Below are positions 9,523-20,378 of a stretch of 64,000 nucleotides of DNA, piece after piece (position 1 is the stretch's first letter; each line of letters opens with the position of its first letter). The DNA is from Photobacterium angustum (GTDB lineage Bacteria; Pseudomonadota; Gammaproteobacteria; Enterobacterales; Vibrionaceae): assembly GCF_002954615.1 (NCBI RefSeq), contig NZ_MSCJ01000001.1:62001-126000 (forward strand). Reading direction: 5' to 3'. The translations under genes and the position numbers were made by a program. The notes under the pieces were generated by a model. It was not told the DNA's origin. It worked only from the letters and a program-made list of their open reading frames with translations, and did not search any database.

Positions 9523-10791
9523 TTAACCAAATACGGCTTGCATAATGTAGAAGAAAATGACAGCAAGTAGTGCACCTGCTGGCAGAGTTACTACCCATGA
9601 TGCAACGATGTTACGAACAACACCAAGATTCAATGCTGCAATACCACGAGCAAAGCCCACACCTAAAACTGCACCAACAAGTGTTTGTGTCGTTGAAATA
9701 GGTAAACCTGTACCTGATGCCAGCACAACAGTCGATGCTGTTGCTAGCTGAGCAGCAAAACCACGGCTTGGGGTTAGTTCTGTGATACCTGTGCCTACGG
9801 TAGCCATTACTTTATGACCTAGAGTCGCAAGGCCGATAACAATACCGATACCACCTAGTGGAAGGATCCACCATGCAATTTCACTTTTATCTGCAATTTG
9901 ACCGGCATGTTCAACCGTAGAAACTACAGCAGACAGAGGACCAATCGCATTAGCTACGTCATTTGAGCCGTGAGCAAATGCCATTGCACAAGCGGTTACT
10001 ACCATTAGTACGCTAAATACACTTTCAACACCGGCATAACCATTACTATCAACAGAAGAGCCGTCGTCTGTGTATTTACGTTGAATGTAGAAGTAACCTG
10101 CTACCATCACAAGTAGTGATACTACAAGTGACGCAACCCAAGCTTCACTGGTTGTTAAATGCAAACCAACGTGCTTTAGACCTTTCTTAATTGTTACTAG
10201 TGCAATGACCATCGCAGTAATAAACATGTAGACAGGAACAAAGCGCTTTGCATTTATCAGTGGAGTATCAGTGTCAAAAATTAATTTTTGGGCGCTGATA
10301 AATATTAGGTAAGCAAAAATACCTGCAATAAGAGGGGTAATTAACCAGCTACCAACAATACCTTGGATTGAATGCCAATCCACTGCATTAGTACCAACAG
10401 ACACACACGCAAAACCGATAATTGCACCGATAATTGAGTGAGTTGTTGATACTGGCCAGCCCATATAAGAAGCGAGCAGTAGCCATGTACCAGCGGCAAG
10501 TAGCGCTGACATCATGCCGTATACCAGTACTTCAGGTTGGGCTGCGTAGAGTGAGGTATCGATAACACCTTTACGGATTGTATCTGTTACTTCACCACCA
10601 GCAAGATAAGCACCAGCGAATTCAAAAATCATCGCAATGATGATTGCTTGCTTCACAGTCAGTGCTTTTGAACCTACTGAAGTACCCATGGCATTGGCAA
10701 CATCATTTGCACCAATACCAATCGCCATTAAAAGACCAAAAATAGCTGCCACTCCAATAATTAGAGTGCCGTAGTTAGCCAGGATTTCCAT
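9523..10791 (-). CDS. pit: PiT-family inorganic phosphate transporter
   Basis: A 422-residue polytopic inner-membrane protein with the duplicated PiT signature: GIGANDVANAMGTSVGSKAL in the N-half and AHGSNDVANAIGPLSAV in the C-half. It is a low-affinity metal-phosphate/proton symporter by family. About ten or more hydrophobic segments are visible. It lies 30 bases downstream of a DUF47 gene on the same strand, a standard pairing in which the DUF47 protein is thought to modulate the transporter. Confidence 0.94.
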   Translation of the reverse strand: MEILANYGTLIIGVAAIFGLLMAIGIGANDVANAMGTSVGSKALTVKQAIIIAMIFEFAGAYLAGGEVTDTIRKGVIDTSLYAAQPEVLVYGMMSALLAAGTWLLLASYMGWPVSTTHSIIGAIIGFACVSVGTNAVDWHSIQGIVGSWLITPLIAGIFAYLIFISAQKLIFDTDTPLINAKRFVPVYMFITAMVIALVTIKKGLKHVGLHLTTSEAWVASLVVSLLVMVAGYFYIQRKYTDDGSSVDSNGYAGVESVFSVLMVVTACAMAFAHGSNDVANAIGPLSAVVSTVEHAGQIADKSEIAWWILPLGGIGIVIGLATLGHKVMATVGTGITELTPSRGFAAQLATASTVVLASGTGLPISTTQTLVGAVLGVGFARGIAALNLGVVRNIVASWVVTLPAGALLAVIFFYIMQAVFG

Positions 10792-10821
10792 TGTAAAACC
10801 TTGTTTTGTTAATTCTCGTTA

Positions 10822-11502
10822 TTAAGAACGCGAAAGCATAATCTCTAAACGCGAGCCTACACGCTGTGCTTGATCAGCAATCGCGCCTACCCACTCGAGA
10901 ATCTTATACAGGAACATGACATCCACCGGGCTGTGTTGGTCTTCGATGGACATTAATTGTTGACGTAAGACAATCTGCATAGAATCAGTATCATCTTCGA
11001 TAACATCTAGCTGATTAATCATTTCGGCAACAAGCGTCACTTCTCTGCCTTTGAAACCAGTCTCAAGAAGCTCATCCAATTCGTTAATTACACGGCGTGC
11101 TTGATCAGCAGCGTCTAAACAACGTTGAACGTAAGCGACAAAGTCTGGGTACATGATCGCAGGGATTTGTAGCTTACGACCTAAGACACGACCAGCGATA
11201 TCTTTAGAGAGGTTAGCGAGTTTATCCTGCTGGGTTAACAGTCCTAACATGTCAGTACGATCTACTGGCATGAAAAGACCACGAGGAAGCTTCAGACGGA
11301 TCTCACGCTTAAGCACATCCGCATCTTTTTCAAGTTGCGAGATCTGTTCGCGTAAAACTGCCGCCTTTTCCCAGTCTCCAGCATTACATGCTTCAAAGAA
11401 TGGGATAAGCAAGTTACAACATTCAGTTACGCGAATAACGTGACGTTGCAGTGGTTTGATTGGGGATTTTGCAAAGAGCCCCATAATTGTATTTACTGGC
11501 AT
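10822..11502 (-). CDS. DUF47 / TIGR00153 PhoU-like protein
   Basis: A 226-residue all-helical cytoplasmic protein beginning MPVNTIMGLFAKSPIKPLQRH, a start shared by Vibrio members of TIGR00153. It is distantly PhoU-like, with heptad-rich helices and acidic EDDTDS-type patches. It is the first gene of a DUF47-pit operon. The proposed role is to regulate or assist the Pit transporter; that is inferred from context and family, not shown by the sequence. Confidence 0.9.
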   Translation of the reverse strand: MPVNTIMGLFAKSPIKPLQRHVIRVTECCNLLIPFFEACNAGDWEKAAVLREQISQLEKDADVLKREIRLKLPRGLFMPVDRTDMLGLLTQQDKLANLSKDIAGRVLGRKLQIPAIMYPDFVAYVQRCLDAADQARRVINELDELLETGFKGREVTLVAEMINQLDVIEDDTDSMQIVLRQQLMSIEDQHSPVDVMFLYKILEWVGAIADQAQRVGSRLEIMLSRS

Positions 11503-11687
11503 AGCCGATCAACCTAGAGAGCGCCCGAAAAAGGCTAAATCTTGAGCGATGGTCATTGAAGCGCGCATGTTAACGTATATGTGAGTATAGTGGAACTAAT
11601 TTTGATCAAGGTTTTATCGATATTTCTGACTTGCCCTTAAGCGCAGAAGCAAATATCCTTGGATTGCCACTGTTTATAGGTATAACT

Positions 11688-13202
11688 ATGGAAACCGAGA
11701 TAGAACTGAAGTTTATCGTCTCACCAGAATTTTCTAGTCAATTATTGAACAAAATAACTGAAGCGAAAATTCTGCAGCAGAGCAGTCGAGAATTAGGCAA
11801 TATTTACTTTGATACGCCAGACCAATTATTGCGTCAGCATGATATTGGCCTTCGGATACGTCGTTTTGACGATGTTTATGTACAAACATTAAAAACTGCA
11901 GGTCGGGTCGTTGCGGGGTTACACCAGCGTCCTGAGTATAATGTAGAAATTGATGGTGATGCGCCCACTTTGGCTTTACATCCAGCGGATGCGTGGCCAG
12001 AAGGTTTTGATGTTGATCTTGCTCAACAGCAAATTAAACCTTTATTCTCAACCGATTTCACCCGTCAGCAATGGTTAGTCGCCATGCCTGATGGAAGCCA
12101 GATTGAATTGGCCTATGATCATGGTGATGTCCATACTAATGGTAAATCATCGCCAATTTGTGAAGTTGAGTTAGAGCTTAAATCGGGTCAAACCGATGCT
12201 TTATTTACGCTTGCCCGTGAACTTTGCGCGGATGGTGGTATGCGATTAGGTAATTTGAGTAAAGCGGCTCGTGGCTACCGCTTAGCAGCAGATTATCAAG
12301 GTGATACACCAAAGCCTTTAACGCTGGTGGCAACGACTGAGCAAGATACGGTTGAATCGACGTTCATTAAAACGTTAGAGCATGCATTAGAGCATTGGTT
12401 ATACCACGAACAAATTTATACTGAATCGCAAGATCAGCAAGCGTTAGTTCAAATCTCCCAATCATTAAGCTTATTGCGCCAAACCTTTGCAACGTTCGGC
12501 GGTATTATCCCGCGTCGTGCAAGTGCTTTGTTACGCCAAGAATTACAATGGTTAGAAGGTGAGTTGGTGTGGTTAGAGGATGCCAATAGTATTCAAGCGC
12601 TAACGGACGATAAATCTTATGTTTTGCGTAAGTTAAATGTCCGAAAATCGCTACAACAGCAGTTAGATACGCGCTATGAACAGTTACCCGATAGCGAAGA
12701 TATGCTGCGCTTGATGAATTCTGCACGTTATTGCGGTTTATTGCTTGATTTAAGTCGTTGGGTATTAAGCCGTGGTTGGCAGCCGTTTTTAGATGATAAA
12801 TCACGCGCAAAACTTGCTGGTGCGATTAAACCTTTTGCCGATAATATCTTATCTCGTTCATGGCGTGAGCTAATGGATGCTTTTCCTGCTGAGCGCCAAT
12901 TAACACGTTCTGATTACATTGATCAGAAACCACGTTTGCAACGAAATTTGATGTGTGGTTTATCTTTTGCTGCGCTTTACGATCCTGAATTACGTCAAGC
13001 TTTCCGTATGCCATGGTTTGATTTATTGCAAGGCATTGACGACCTTTATGCCTTAGAGCCAATACGTCAGTTATTGCCGTTATTTGAAGGTGATGACTTT
13101 GTACAAATTGAGAAATGGTTGCAGCGTCAAAATGAATCATTGATCCATGCAATGGATCAAACACGTAAGATGAGTATTGAACTCGCGCCATATTGGCCTT
13201 AA
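11688..13202 (+). CDS. ygiF: CYTH-CHAD domain inorganic triphosphatase
   Basis: A 504-residue protein from the ATG at 11688 (METEIELKF); the frame is open 19 codons further upstream, but the ATG puts the CYTH signature ExExK at the N-terminus as in all relatives. An N-terminal CYTH domain (about 1-200) forms the triphosphate tunnel. A C-terminal CHAD domain (about 215-500) is rich in His, Arg and Lys and is thought to bind polyphosphate. E. coli YgiF hydrolyses inorganic triphosphate and likewise precedes glnE; here a channel gene and a chemoreceptor gene intervene. Confidence 0.92.
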   Translation: METEIELKFIVSPEFSSQLLNKITEAKILQQSSRELGNIYFDTPDQLLRQHDIGLRIRRFDDVYVQTLKTAGRVVAGLHQRPEYNVEIDGDAPTLALHPADAWPEGFDVDLAQQQIKPLFSTDFTRQQWLVAMPDGSQIELAYDHGDVHTNGKSSPICEVELELKSGQTDALFTLARELCADGGMRLGNLSKAARGYRLAADYQGDTPKPLTLVATTEQDTVESTFIKTLEHALEHWLYHEQIYTESQDQQALVQISQSLSLLRQTFATFGGIIPRRASALLRQELQWLEGELVWLEDANSIQALTDDKSYVLRKLNVRKSLQQQLDTRYEQLPDSEDMLRLMNSARYCGLLLDLSRWVLSRGWQPFLDDKSRAKLAGAIKPFADNILSRSWRELMDAFPAERQLTRSDYIDQKPRLQRNLMCGLSFAALYDPELRQAFRMPWFDLLQGIDDLYALEPIRQLLPLFEGDDFVQIEKWLQRQNESLIHAMDQTRKMSIELAPYWP

Positions 13203-13216
13203 GTGCTAGAGATAAA

Positions 13217-13247
13217 ATAAAAGCCTTGCTCAAGCAAGGCTTTTTTA
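13217..13247. terminator. Terminator between ygiF and the channel gene
   Basis: The inverted repeat AAGCCTTGCT and AGCAAGGCTT, with an A-run before and a T-run after, lies between convergent genes. Confidence 0.88.
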
Positions 13248-13268
13248 TAGCGATATATTTTTGTTTTC

Positions 13269-14063
13269 TTAATGCTGGCTTGGTGTATTGGTGCTTTTAT
13301 CTTGTGATAGTTGATCAAGTTTCGTTTCCAAACGATCTAACTTAGCCAGTAAGACTTGTTGATTTGCTAGCATTTCTCGCCATTCTTTTCGATGTGCTTT
13401 TTCGAGTAAGTCTTTTTCATGTTGTGGATCTGAAATTATTGAGCTTATCAAGCCTGCCACCATACCAAATAAACCTACGCCACAAATGATGATACCAATA
13501 GCAATCATCCTACCTAATGTTGTAACCGGATAATAATCGCCATAACCCACGGTCGATATAGTGACAAATACCCACCATAGTGCATCCCCTGCAGTATGAA
13601 TGTTAGCTTCTGGAACATTGCCTTCTACAAACAAGATAGAACTTGCGCCAATGGTGATAAGAACCGTCAATAATAAGAAGATCGAAGCCAAAGTGGTTTC
13701 TCGGCGATTGTTCTGTAGCTGAAAGTAAATGTTTTTACTCGAACGTAATAAGCGAATAACACGCAGAACCTGTAAAATACGCATAAAACGTAACGGTTCG
13801 ATAGCGGGAATACTGGCGATAAAATCAGGCCAGTGGTGCTTTAGGTAGGCAGCTTTACTTTTACTTCTAAATAAATCTATCAGTAGTTGGCACCAGAAAA
13901 TCAGGCAGATAAAAGTGTCGATGGCAATAAAAATACGAAACGTTGGACTGTGTTTATTGAGAAAAAGTGTGCTAGTCACAATGATAAGCGAGGTAATAGA
14001 GAGAACCAATGCCATCAAACTCATGGGATGTAGCTCATACTTTACGTCATCAATTACTTTCAT
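13269..14063 (-). CDS. Voltage-gated potassium channel (6-TM ion transporter)
   Basis: A 264-residue membrane protein from the ATG at 14063 (a GTG codon directly precedes it). It has a voltage-sensor-like part with a basic fourth helix (RFMRILQVLRVIRLLRS), then a pore loop with the potassium selectivity filter TVGYGDYYP near residue 175, then a last membrane helix. The cytoplasmic C-terminus forms a coiled coil (LLEKAHRKEWREM to KLDRLETKLDQL), a likely tetramerisation element. It is a single-gene unit divergent from a chemoreceptor gene. No RCK/TrkA nucleotide-binding domain is present, which distinguishes it from E. coli Kch. Confidence 0.9.
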   Translation of the reverse strand: MKVIDDVKYELHPMSLMALVLSITSLIIVTSTLFLNKHSPTFRIFIAIDTFICLIFWCQLLIDLFRSKSKAAYLKHHWPDFIASIPAIEPLRFMRILQVLRVIRLLRSSKNIYFQLQNNRRETTLASIFLLLTVLITIGASSILFVEGNVPEANIHTAGDALWWVFVTISTVGYGDYYPVTTLGRMIAIGIIICGVGLFGMVAGLISSIISDPQHEKDLLEKAHRKEWREMLANQQVLLAKLDRLETKLDQLSQDKSTNTPSQH

Positions 14064-14193
14064 CACTAAGGTCTTTGTGGTTATTGTCGATATATTGCTA
14101 TTAAGAAAGAAGATAGCAAAATTTATTGATAGTTATTGTGCTTCATCTTCATTTATTTGACTTGAAAATTGAAGGGCAATAGGGAGGCTCCAA

Positions 14194-15774
14194 ATGGCAA
14201 CGATGCATTTTTCATCATGGGAAAAAGGACTAACAAATATCCGTCTTGTGCCCAAACTGATCCTATTAATGGTGTTTAGTACGGTACTGCTACTTGGAAA
14301 GCAGTTATGGGATGCTCAAACATTTTATTCTGCTGTCTCACAAATCCAAAAAGATCGCGCTAAAGAACAAGCGGTTTCATATGCTAATTTGTTGAAAAAC
14401 ATGGATCAAGCCGACGCCGATATAACAAAGACCTTTCTTAATCAAGCTTCAGCTCAAGATGCGTATGTTTATATTATTGATCGTAAAAGTGGCAAGGTAG
14501 TTGGGCATCCATCTGTAACGAAACTTGCCCAACTCAATGCAACAACATCAGCGAATCAGCCTTTATCAGCTTTACTTCCTCAATTAACGATTTCTTCTCC
14601 CTTAACGTTAGAGCAAGGTCGTTATGAGTATGCAGAATTACTTCCCCAGCGTGATTTAGTGGTCGTGGGCTCTCAGTCAACTCAAGTTGCTAAAAATTAT
14701 TACTATCAATACTTATGGCAAATTGCATGGCAAACAGGGGTCATGATCCTTGCTTTTATGGTGCTGCTATTAGGGGGCTCAAGGATAATGTTACGTCAAA
14801 TTAATTACTTAAAACTAAGTATTAAAAATTTGGCACAACGTAATTTAATTGAACCGATTGAGATGAATTGCCGTGATGAATTTGGTGATTTAGCGCGTGA
14901 ATTAGAAACAGCACGCTTTCAGTTACAGGAAGTATTGCAAGCTCAACGTACAGTGGCGAGCGAGCTTTCCAGCCTGTCCGATATTATGTCAATTAGCATG
15001 GTAGAGACGAAAGCGTCGGCACAAGAAGAGTTTGCTGAGATTGATCAATTAGCTTCTGCGATGTCAGAAATGACCTCTACGGTACAAACCGTCGCTGAAC
15101 ACGCAAGGCAAGCTTCTGATGCCACAGTTGGAACATCTGAACAAGCCGCGCAAGGGCAAGAATTTGTAGGCAAAACAATGAGCACAATTAATCAGCTTTC
15201 TGGCGATATTCGCCAATCAGCTGATGCGGTTAATCAGGTTGAAGCGCGTGTTGAGAAGATCAGTACAGTGATAGTGACGATCCAAAGTATCTCAGAGCAA
15301 ACCAATTTACTGGCACTGAACGCTGCGATTGAAGCTGCACGTGCAGGAGATGCAGGACGCGGTTTTGCTGTTGTTGCTGATGAAGTTCGTAATTTGGCAC
15401 AACGGACGCAAACTGCAACGGTTGAAATTCAAGAGATGATCAGCCAATTACAACAAAGTGCCCAGCAAGCAGTGGGTTTGATGGAGCAAAGTGTTGAAGA
15501 AGCGGCAGAAGGGGTCGATTTGGTGACCAGTGCTGGGGATGAATTAGAAAAAATTGTCGCACAAGTAAAAATAATCAATGACATGAATTTCCATATTGCA
15601 ACTGCAGCAGAGCAGCAAACAACGGTTGCTGATGAGATGAACCAGAATTTAACCAATGTACGAGAGTTGGTAGAAGCGTCGGTAACAGTGGTTACTGAAC
15701 TCGCCGAAACGTCAGATACCATGCATCAACATGCTAATGATTTAGAGACAAAAATTAAGGCATTTCAGGTGTAA
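14194..15774 (+). CDS. Methyl-accepting chemotaxis protein
   Basis: A 526-residue chemoreceptor. It has an N-terminal membrane helix (about 20-38), a compact periplasmic sensor of about 130 residues with an sCache-like length, a second helix (about 172-192), HAMP (about 195-245), and a long signalling coiled coil. The conserved hairpin tip [19 protein letters not shown] is followed by [18 protein letters not shown]. It would pass ligand state to CheA/CheW. The ligand cannot be read from the sequence. No chemotaxis genes are adjacent. Confidence 0.93.
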   Translation: MATMHFSSWEKGLTNIRLVPKLILLMVFSTVLLLGKQLWDAQTFYSAVSQIQKDRAKEQAVSYANLLKNMDQADADITKTFLNQASAQDAYVYIIDRKSGKVVGHPSVTKLAQLNATTSANQPLSALLPQLTISSPLTLEQGRYEYAELLPQRDLVVVGSQSTQVAKNYYYQYLWQIAWQTGVMILAFMVLLLGGSRIMLRQINYLKLSIKNLAQRNLIEPIEMNCRDEFGDLARELETARFQLQEVLQAQRTVASELSSLSDIMSISMVETKASAQEEFAEIDQLASAMSEMTSTVQTVAEHARQASDATVGTSEQAAQGQEFVGKTMSTINQLSGDIRQSADAVNQVEARVEKISTVIVTIQSISEQTNLLALNAAIEAARAGDAGRGFAVVADEVRNLAQRTQTATVEIQEMISQLQQSAQQAVGLMEQSVEEAAEGVDLVTSAGDELEKIVAQVKIINDMNFHIATAAEQQTTVADEMNQNLTNVRELVEASVTVVTELAETSDTMHQHANDLETKIKAFQV

Positions 15775-15818
15775 TACAGCATCTCATGTAATGAGATAAT
15801 CAGTAATATATAAAATTA

Positions 15819-15847
15819 TAACGCCCATCATTTGATGGGCGTTTTTC
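15819..15847 (+). terminator. Terminator after the chemoreceptor gene
   Basis: An inverted repeat around ACGCCCATCA and TGATGGGCGT followed by a T-run, 45 bases past the stop. Confidence 0.87.
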
Positions 15848-15897
15848 TATGCTAATGTAGAAACAATTCTGTCAGATTACTTGTTCAAGGAAAGCAC

Positions 15898-18795
15898 ATG
15901 ACTGTAGAAAAGACCGCTTTTTTTCCTAATATTTCTCGTTTTACTTCTCTGGATGATGCAGCTGATCTTGCTATTCATAAACTTGCCGAACATCACCCTG
16001 AAGCGTTAGCGCAATGGCAAGGACAAGATAGAGAAGAGCTACGTTCTGTTTTAGGCTTAAGTGATTTTATTTTTTCGTCATTAGTGCAAGATCCTGAATG
16101 GCTAACTTGGCTACTACAACATCGTCAGCATGTTGGATCGATTGATTACCGTCAGTGCTTATCTGAGCAGTTAAATGATGTGAAAGATGAAAACCAATTA
16201 ATGCATGTATTAAGGCAATTTCGTCGTCGACAAATGTGCCTTATTGCTTGGCATGACTTTACCAATGTAGTTCCGTTGGAGCAGAGTTTAGAGTCTTTAT
16301 CGCAGCTTGCTGAAGCGTTGATCATGGAAGCCTACCATTGGTTATATCGTCAATGTTGTGCTGATTGGGGCACACCAATGAACGCAAGCGGTGAAGCTCA
16401 ACCTATGTTGGTATTAGGAATGGGTAAACTGGGTGGTGGAGAGCTAAACTTTTCTTCCGATATCGATCTTATTTTTACCTATCCAGAAAATGGTGAAACG
16501 CAAGGTGGGCGTCGAAGTCTTGCCAATGCACAGTTCTTTACCCGACTAGGACAGAAGCTGATTAAAGCGTTAGATCAACAAACTTATGATGGTTTTTGTT
16601 ATCGCGTTGATATGCGTTTACGTCCTTTTGGCGACAGTGGCCCATTAGTGATGAGCTATGCTGCACTTGAAGATTATTACCAAGAGCAAGGACGTGATTG
16701 GGAACGTTATGCGATGATCAAAGCGCGCGTTATGGGAAAAGAAAGCTTTAGCCAGTATCAAGAATTACGCCAAATGCTACGCCCCTTTGTTTTTCGCCGT
16801 TATATCGATTTCAGTGCCGTACAAGCTTTGCGTCGAATGAAAGCGATGATCAGCAGTGAAGTAAGACGTCGAGGACTTAGCAATAATATTAAATTAGGCG
16901 CTGGTGGGATCCGAGAAGTTGAATTTATTGCCCAGTCATTTCAGTTGATCCGTGGTGGACGTGAACCGAGTCTGCGAGGACGAGGATTACTTCCTACGTT
17001 ATCAGCGATGAATGAATTAGGTTTATTGCCATCACAAGAGGTGGCTGTGTTACAAGATGGCTATTGTTTCTTGCGCCGTTTAGAGAATTTACTCCAAGCA
17101 ATCGACGATAAACAAACGCAAACGTTACCAGATAAAGCACTTGATCAAGCGCGTTTAGCGTGTGCAATGGGATATGCTGATTGGGCTGCTTTAATGCAAG
17201 ATGTCGAATCACATATGTCTGCAATTCACTTAATTTTCGAAGATATCATCGGTGTGGAAGAGCAAGATGATCAAACAAGTGTAGATGCTCAATACCATGA
17301 AATGTGGGCAATGGTACTCAATTATGAAGTTTTACTTGCGATTCTAGCTGAACTAAATGAGCCAGCATCAATTGAGTTAGCAGAGCACTTAATTGGTTTT
17401 AAAGCTGAGCTATCTAAACGTACATTGGGCCCTCGTGGGCGCGAAGTGTTAGCTCGTCTAATGCCCGAAGTGTTATCGAAAGTGGTGATGCGCGATGATG
17501 CCACTCAACTGTTACCGCGTTTAACCAAATTAATCATTCGGATTGCAACACGTACCACTTATCTTGAACTATTGGTTGAACACCCAGCGGCTTTACAGCA
17601 ATTAATACGACTTTGTGCTGCAAGCCCTATGGTTGCGGATCAACTGGCGTTATATCCACTTTTATTAGATGAATTACTCGATCCACAGCACCTTTATAAG
17701 CCGACAGAACTCACCAGTTATAAAGACGAACTGCGTGAATATCTTGCTCGTATTCCAGAGGAAGATATGGAGCAGCAAATGGAGGCGATTCGACAGTTTA
17801 AACAAGTTCAGTTATTGAAAATTGCAGCGGCTGACATTGCAGGCATTTTACCGGTGATGAAGGTTAGTGATCACTTAACTTATTTAGCTGAAGCGATTGT
17901 TGCAGCTGTAGTGAACCAAGCATGGTTACAAATCGCTCAGAAATATGGTGAGCCGAGCCATTTAGTTGAACGACAGGGTAAAGGGTTTGGTGTTGTGGGC
18001 TATGGCAAAGTTGGTGGTTGGGAGCTTGGTTATGGCTCTGATCTTGATTTGGTCTTTATGCATGATTGCCCTGATAATGTTTACACCAACGGCCTTAAAG
18101 AAATAGATGGCCGCCAATTTTATTTACGTCTAGCGCAACGAATCATTCACCTATTTTCAACTCGAACTGCATCAGGCGTGTTATATGAGGTTGATATGCG
18201 GTTACGTCCATCAGGTGCTTCAGGATTATTGGTTAGTACCGTTACCGCGTTTGCTGATTATCAGCAGCAAGATGCGTGGACATGGGAACACCAAGCGCTT
18301 GTTCGTGCCCGCATGATTTATGGTGATCAACAACTGCAACTCGCTTTTGCTGATGTTCGTCAGCAGATATTATCAATTCCTCGCAAACGAGATGAATTAG
18401 CCAAAGCAGTTGTCGAGATGCGCCATAAAATGCGTGATCATTTAGGTAAGAAAAAAGCGGGAATGTTTGGTTTAAAACAAGATAAAGGTGGGATCACCGA
18501 TATTGAATTTCTAGCCCAATTTCTTGTGTTAGCGAATGCTGCTGAGCAACCTGACGTAACCCGTTGGTCTGATAATATCCGTATCTTTTCATCGATGACA
18601 CAAGAAGGCATTATTTCTGCTGAGGATGCAAACTTACTCCAGCATGCTTACTGTGAAATGCGTAATGAAACGCACAAGCTTAATTTATTAGGTTCAGATG
18701 CGTATGTATCCGATCAACAATTTGTTGAGCTACGAGAAAATGTTGAAGCGATCTGGCAGCAAATTTTAGAGCCAATCAATATTGATGATAATTAA
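15898..18795 (+). CDS. glnE: Bifunctional glutamine synthetase adenylyltransferase/adenylyl-removing enzyme
   Basis: A 965-residue enzyme, slightly longer than the E. coli 946. Two nucleotidyltransferase domains are visible: the N-terminal adenylyl-removase half with [20 protein letters not shown] (about residues 178-197), and the C-terminal adenylyltransferase half with [20 protein letters not shown] (about 701-720). It adjusts glutamine synthetase activity according to PII and glutamine. The ATG has AAGGA upstream. It precedes hldE, as in E. coli. Confidence 0.97.
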   Translation: MTVEKTAFFPNISRFTSLDDAADLAIHKLAEHHPEALAQWQGQDREELRSVLGLSDFIFSSLVQDPEWLTWLLQHRQHVGSIDYRQCLSEQLNDVKDENQLMHVLRQFRRRQMCLIAWHDFTNVVPLEQSLESLSQLAEALIMEAYHWLYRQCCADWGTPMNASGEAQPMLVLGMGKLGGGELNFSSDIDLIFTYPENGETQGGRRSLANAQFFTRLGQKLIKALDQQTYDGFCYRVDMRLRPFGDSGPLVMSYAALEDYYQEQGRDWERYAMIKARVMGKESFSQYQELRQMLRPFVFRRYIDFSAVQALRRMKAMISSEVRRRGLSNNIKLGAGGIREVEFIAQSFQLIRGGREPSLRGRGLLPTLSAMNELGLLPSQEVAVLQDGYCFLRRLENLLQAIDDKQTQTLPDKALDQARLACAMGYADWAALMQDVESHMSAIHLIFEDIIGVEEQDDQTSVDAQYHEMWAMVLNYEVLLAILAELNEPASIELAEHLIGFKAELSKRTLGPRGREVLARLMPEVLSKVVMRDDATQLLPRLTKLIIRIATRTTYLELLVEHPAALQQLIRLCAASPMVADQLALYPLLLDELLDPQHLYKPTELTSYKDELREYLARIPEEDMEQQMEAIRQFKQVQLLKIAAADIAGILPVMKVSDHLTYLAEAIVAAVVNQAWLQIAQKYGEPSHLVERQGKGFGVVGYGKVGGWELGYGSDLDLVFMHDCPDNVYTNGLKEIDGRQFYLRLAQRIIHLFSTRTASGVLYEVDMRLRPSGASGLLVSTVTAFADYQQQDAWTWEHQALVRARMIYGDQQLQLAFADVRQQILSIPRKRDELAKAVVEMRHKMRDHLGKKKAGMFGLKQDKGGITDIEFLAQFLVLANAAEQPDVTRWSDNIRIFSSMTQEGIISAEDANLLQHAYCEMRNETHKLNLLGSDAYVSDQQFVELRENVEAIWQQILEPINIDDN

Positions 18796-18873
18796 CTGAA
18801 TAACATTGTCCTGATGCATCTTGATTTTAGTTTATGCTAGTATTTGAGCGTTTTCACATTCCCGGAGAGAAAA

Positions 18874-20304
18874 ATGAAACTGACCCTTCCTGATTATAAC
18901 CAAGCAGGTGTCTTGATCGTTGGTGATGTCATGCTAGACCGTTATTGGACAGGTCCTACAGGACGTATTTCACCAGAAGCGCCAGTACCTGTTGTTAAGG
19001 TTGATCAGATTGAAGAGCGCCCGGGTGGTGCCGCGAACGTTGCAATGAATATTGCAGCATTAGGCGGACATGCAAAATTGATAGGTTTAACCGGCATTGA
19101 CGAGCAGGCGAAAGCGCTGACTGAGAAGTTATCTTCACTGAACGTTTACTGTGATTTTGTTTCACTGCCTAACTATCCGACAATTACTAAACTTCGTGTA
19201 ATGAGTCGAGGGCAACAGTTGATCCGTTTAGACTTTGAAGAAGGTTTTCATAACGTTGATCCCGCACCGATCATTGCGCGCATGAAGCAATCATTAACGG
19301 ATGTGAAAGCCGTCATTTTATCTGATTATGCGAAAGGCGTATTAGAGCACGTTCAAGGTATGATCCAATTAGCGCGCGAAGCAAATGTGCCTGTGTTAAT
19401 TGATCCAAAAGGTTCGGATTTTGAACGTTACCGTGGTGCTACGCTACTTACACCGAACTTATCTGAGTTTGAAGCGGTAGTAGGTAAAGTCACGTCAGAT
19501 GAAGACTTAGTTGAGAAAGGTTTAGCCCTTATTGAAAAGTTTGACTTTGAAGCCTTGTTAGTCACTCGCTCTGAGCATGGTATGACGTTACTTGAAAAAG
19601 GCGGTGAGCCTTTACATATGCCAACGCAAGCGCAAGAAGTGTATGACGTAACAGGTGCTGGTGATACGGTGATTTCAGTGCTTGCCGCTTCATTATCTGC
19701 AGGTAAATCGTTATCAGATGCTTGTAAATTAGCGAATGCTGCGGCTGGTGTCGTTGTCGCTAAACTGGGTACATCAACCTTATCTACTATTGAATTAACA
19801 GATGCCATTCATGGTAGCCAAGACAGTGGTTTTGGTGTTATTTCCGAGCCTCAATTAATTCAAGCCGTAAAATCAGCACGTGCACGTGGTGAGACGGTAG
19901 TTATGACGAATGGTTGTTTTGATATTTTACATGCCGGCCATGTTGCTTATTTAACTGAAGCGGCAAAATTAGGCGATCGTTTAATTGTTGCGGTGAACTC
20001 TGATAGCTCAGTTAAAGGTTTAAAAGGTCCTGGTCGTCCAGTCAACCCAGAAGATCGTCGTATGGCGGTATTGGCAGGCCTTGGTGCCGTTGATTGGGTG
20101 GTACCGTTTACCGAAGAAACACCACAACGTTTGATCAGTGAAGTGCTTCCGAGTATTTTGGTGAAAGGTGGCGATTATAAACCTGAAGAAATTGCGGGTG
20201 GTAAAGAAGTGGTGGCGGCTGGTGGTCAAGTACTGGTACTTAACTTTGAAGACGGCTGCTCTACGTCAAAAATTATTGAAGCGATCCGTGGTGGTCGTGG
20301 CTAA
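18874..20304 (+). CDS. hldE: Bifunctional heptose 7-phosphate kinase / heptose 1-phosphate adenylyltransferase
   Basis: A 476-residue fusion that makes ADP-heptose precursors for the lipopolysaccharide inner core. The N-terminal PfkB-type kinase carries [10 protein letters not shown] and the catalytic VTGAGDTV. The C-terminal cytidylyltransferase-like domain carries [13 protein letters not shown]. The ATG at 18874 is chosen over an upstream alternative because a CGGAGAG site precedes it and the length then matches E. coli (477). It follows glnE by 78 bases and may be cotranscribed with it. Confidence 0.97.
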   Translation: MKLTLPDYNQAGVLIVGDVMLDRYWTGPTGRISPEAPVPVVKVDQIEERPGGAANVAMNIAALGGHAKLIGLTGIDEQAKALTEKLSSLNVYCDFVSLPNYPTITKLRVMSRGQQLIRLDFEEGFHNVDPAPIIARMKQSLTDVKAVILSDYAKGVLEHVQGMIQLAREANVPVLIDPKGSDFERYRGATLLTPNLSEFEAVVGKVTSDEDLVEKGLALIEKFDFEALLVTRSEHGMTLLEKGGEPLHMPTQAQEVYDVTGAGDTVISVLAASLSAGKSLSDACKLANAAAGVVVAKLGTSTLSTIELTDAIHGSQDSGFGVISEPQLIQAVKSARARGETVVMTNGCFDILHAGHVAYLTEAAKLGDRLIVAVNSDSSVKGLKGPGRPVNPEDRRMAVLAGLGAVDWVVPFTEETPQRLISEVLPSILVKGGDYKPEEIAGGKEVVAAGGQVLVLNFEDGCSTSKIIEAIRGGRG

Positions 20305-20333
20305 TAAGTTATAGCGACAAAAATCGCAGATAA

Positions 20334-20361
20334 TAAAAAAGCGCCTTTAGGCGCTTTTTTA
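20334..20361. terminator. Terminator between hldE and tolC
   Basis: The inverted repeat AAAAAAGCGCC and GGCGCTTTTTT between convergent hldE and tolC works on both strands. Confidence 0.9.
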
Positions 20362-20378
20362 TTTTTGATGATTAAAGC

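Noticed and set aside
9407..9598. N-terminal extension of the SH3-domain protein
   Set aside because: It overlaps the pit terminator and the end of pit and would bury the signal peptide; the GTG at 9406 has a good ribosome site.
12505..13233. Two minus-strand frames of 101 and 135 codons opposite the ygiF CHAD domain
   Set aside because: The sense gene is a clear family member across its full length; the antisense frames look like codon-bias shadows.
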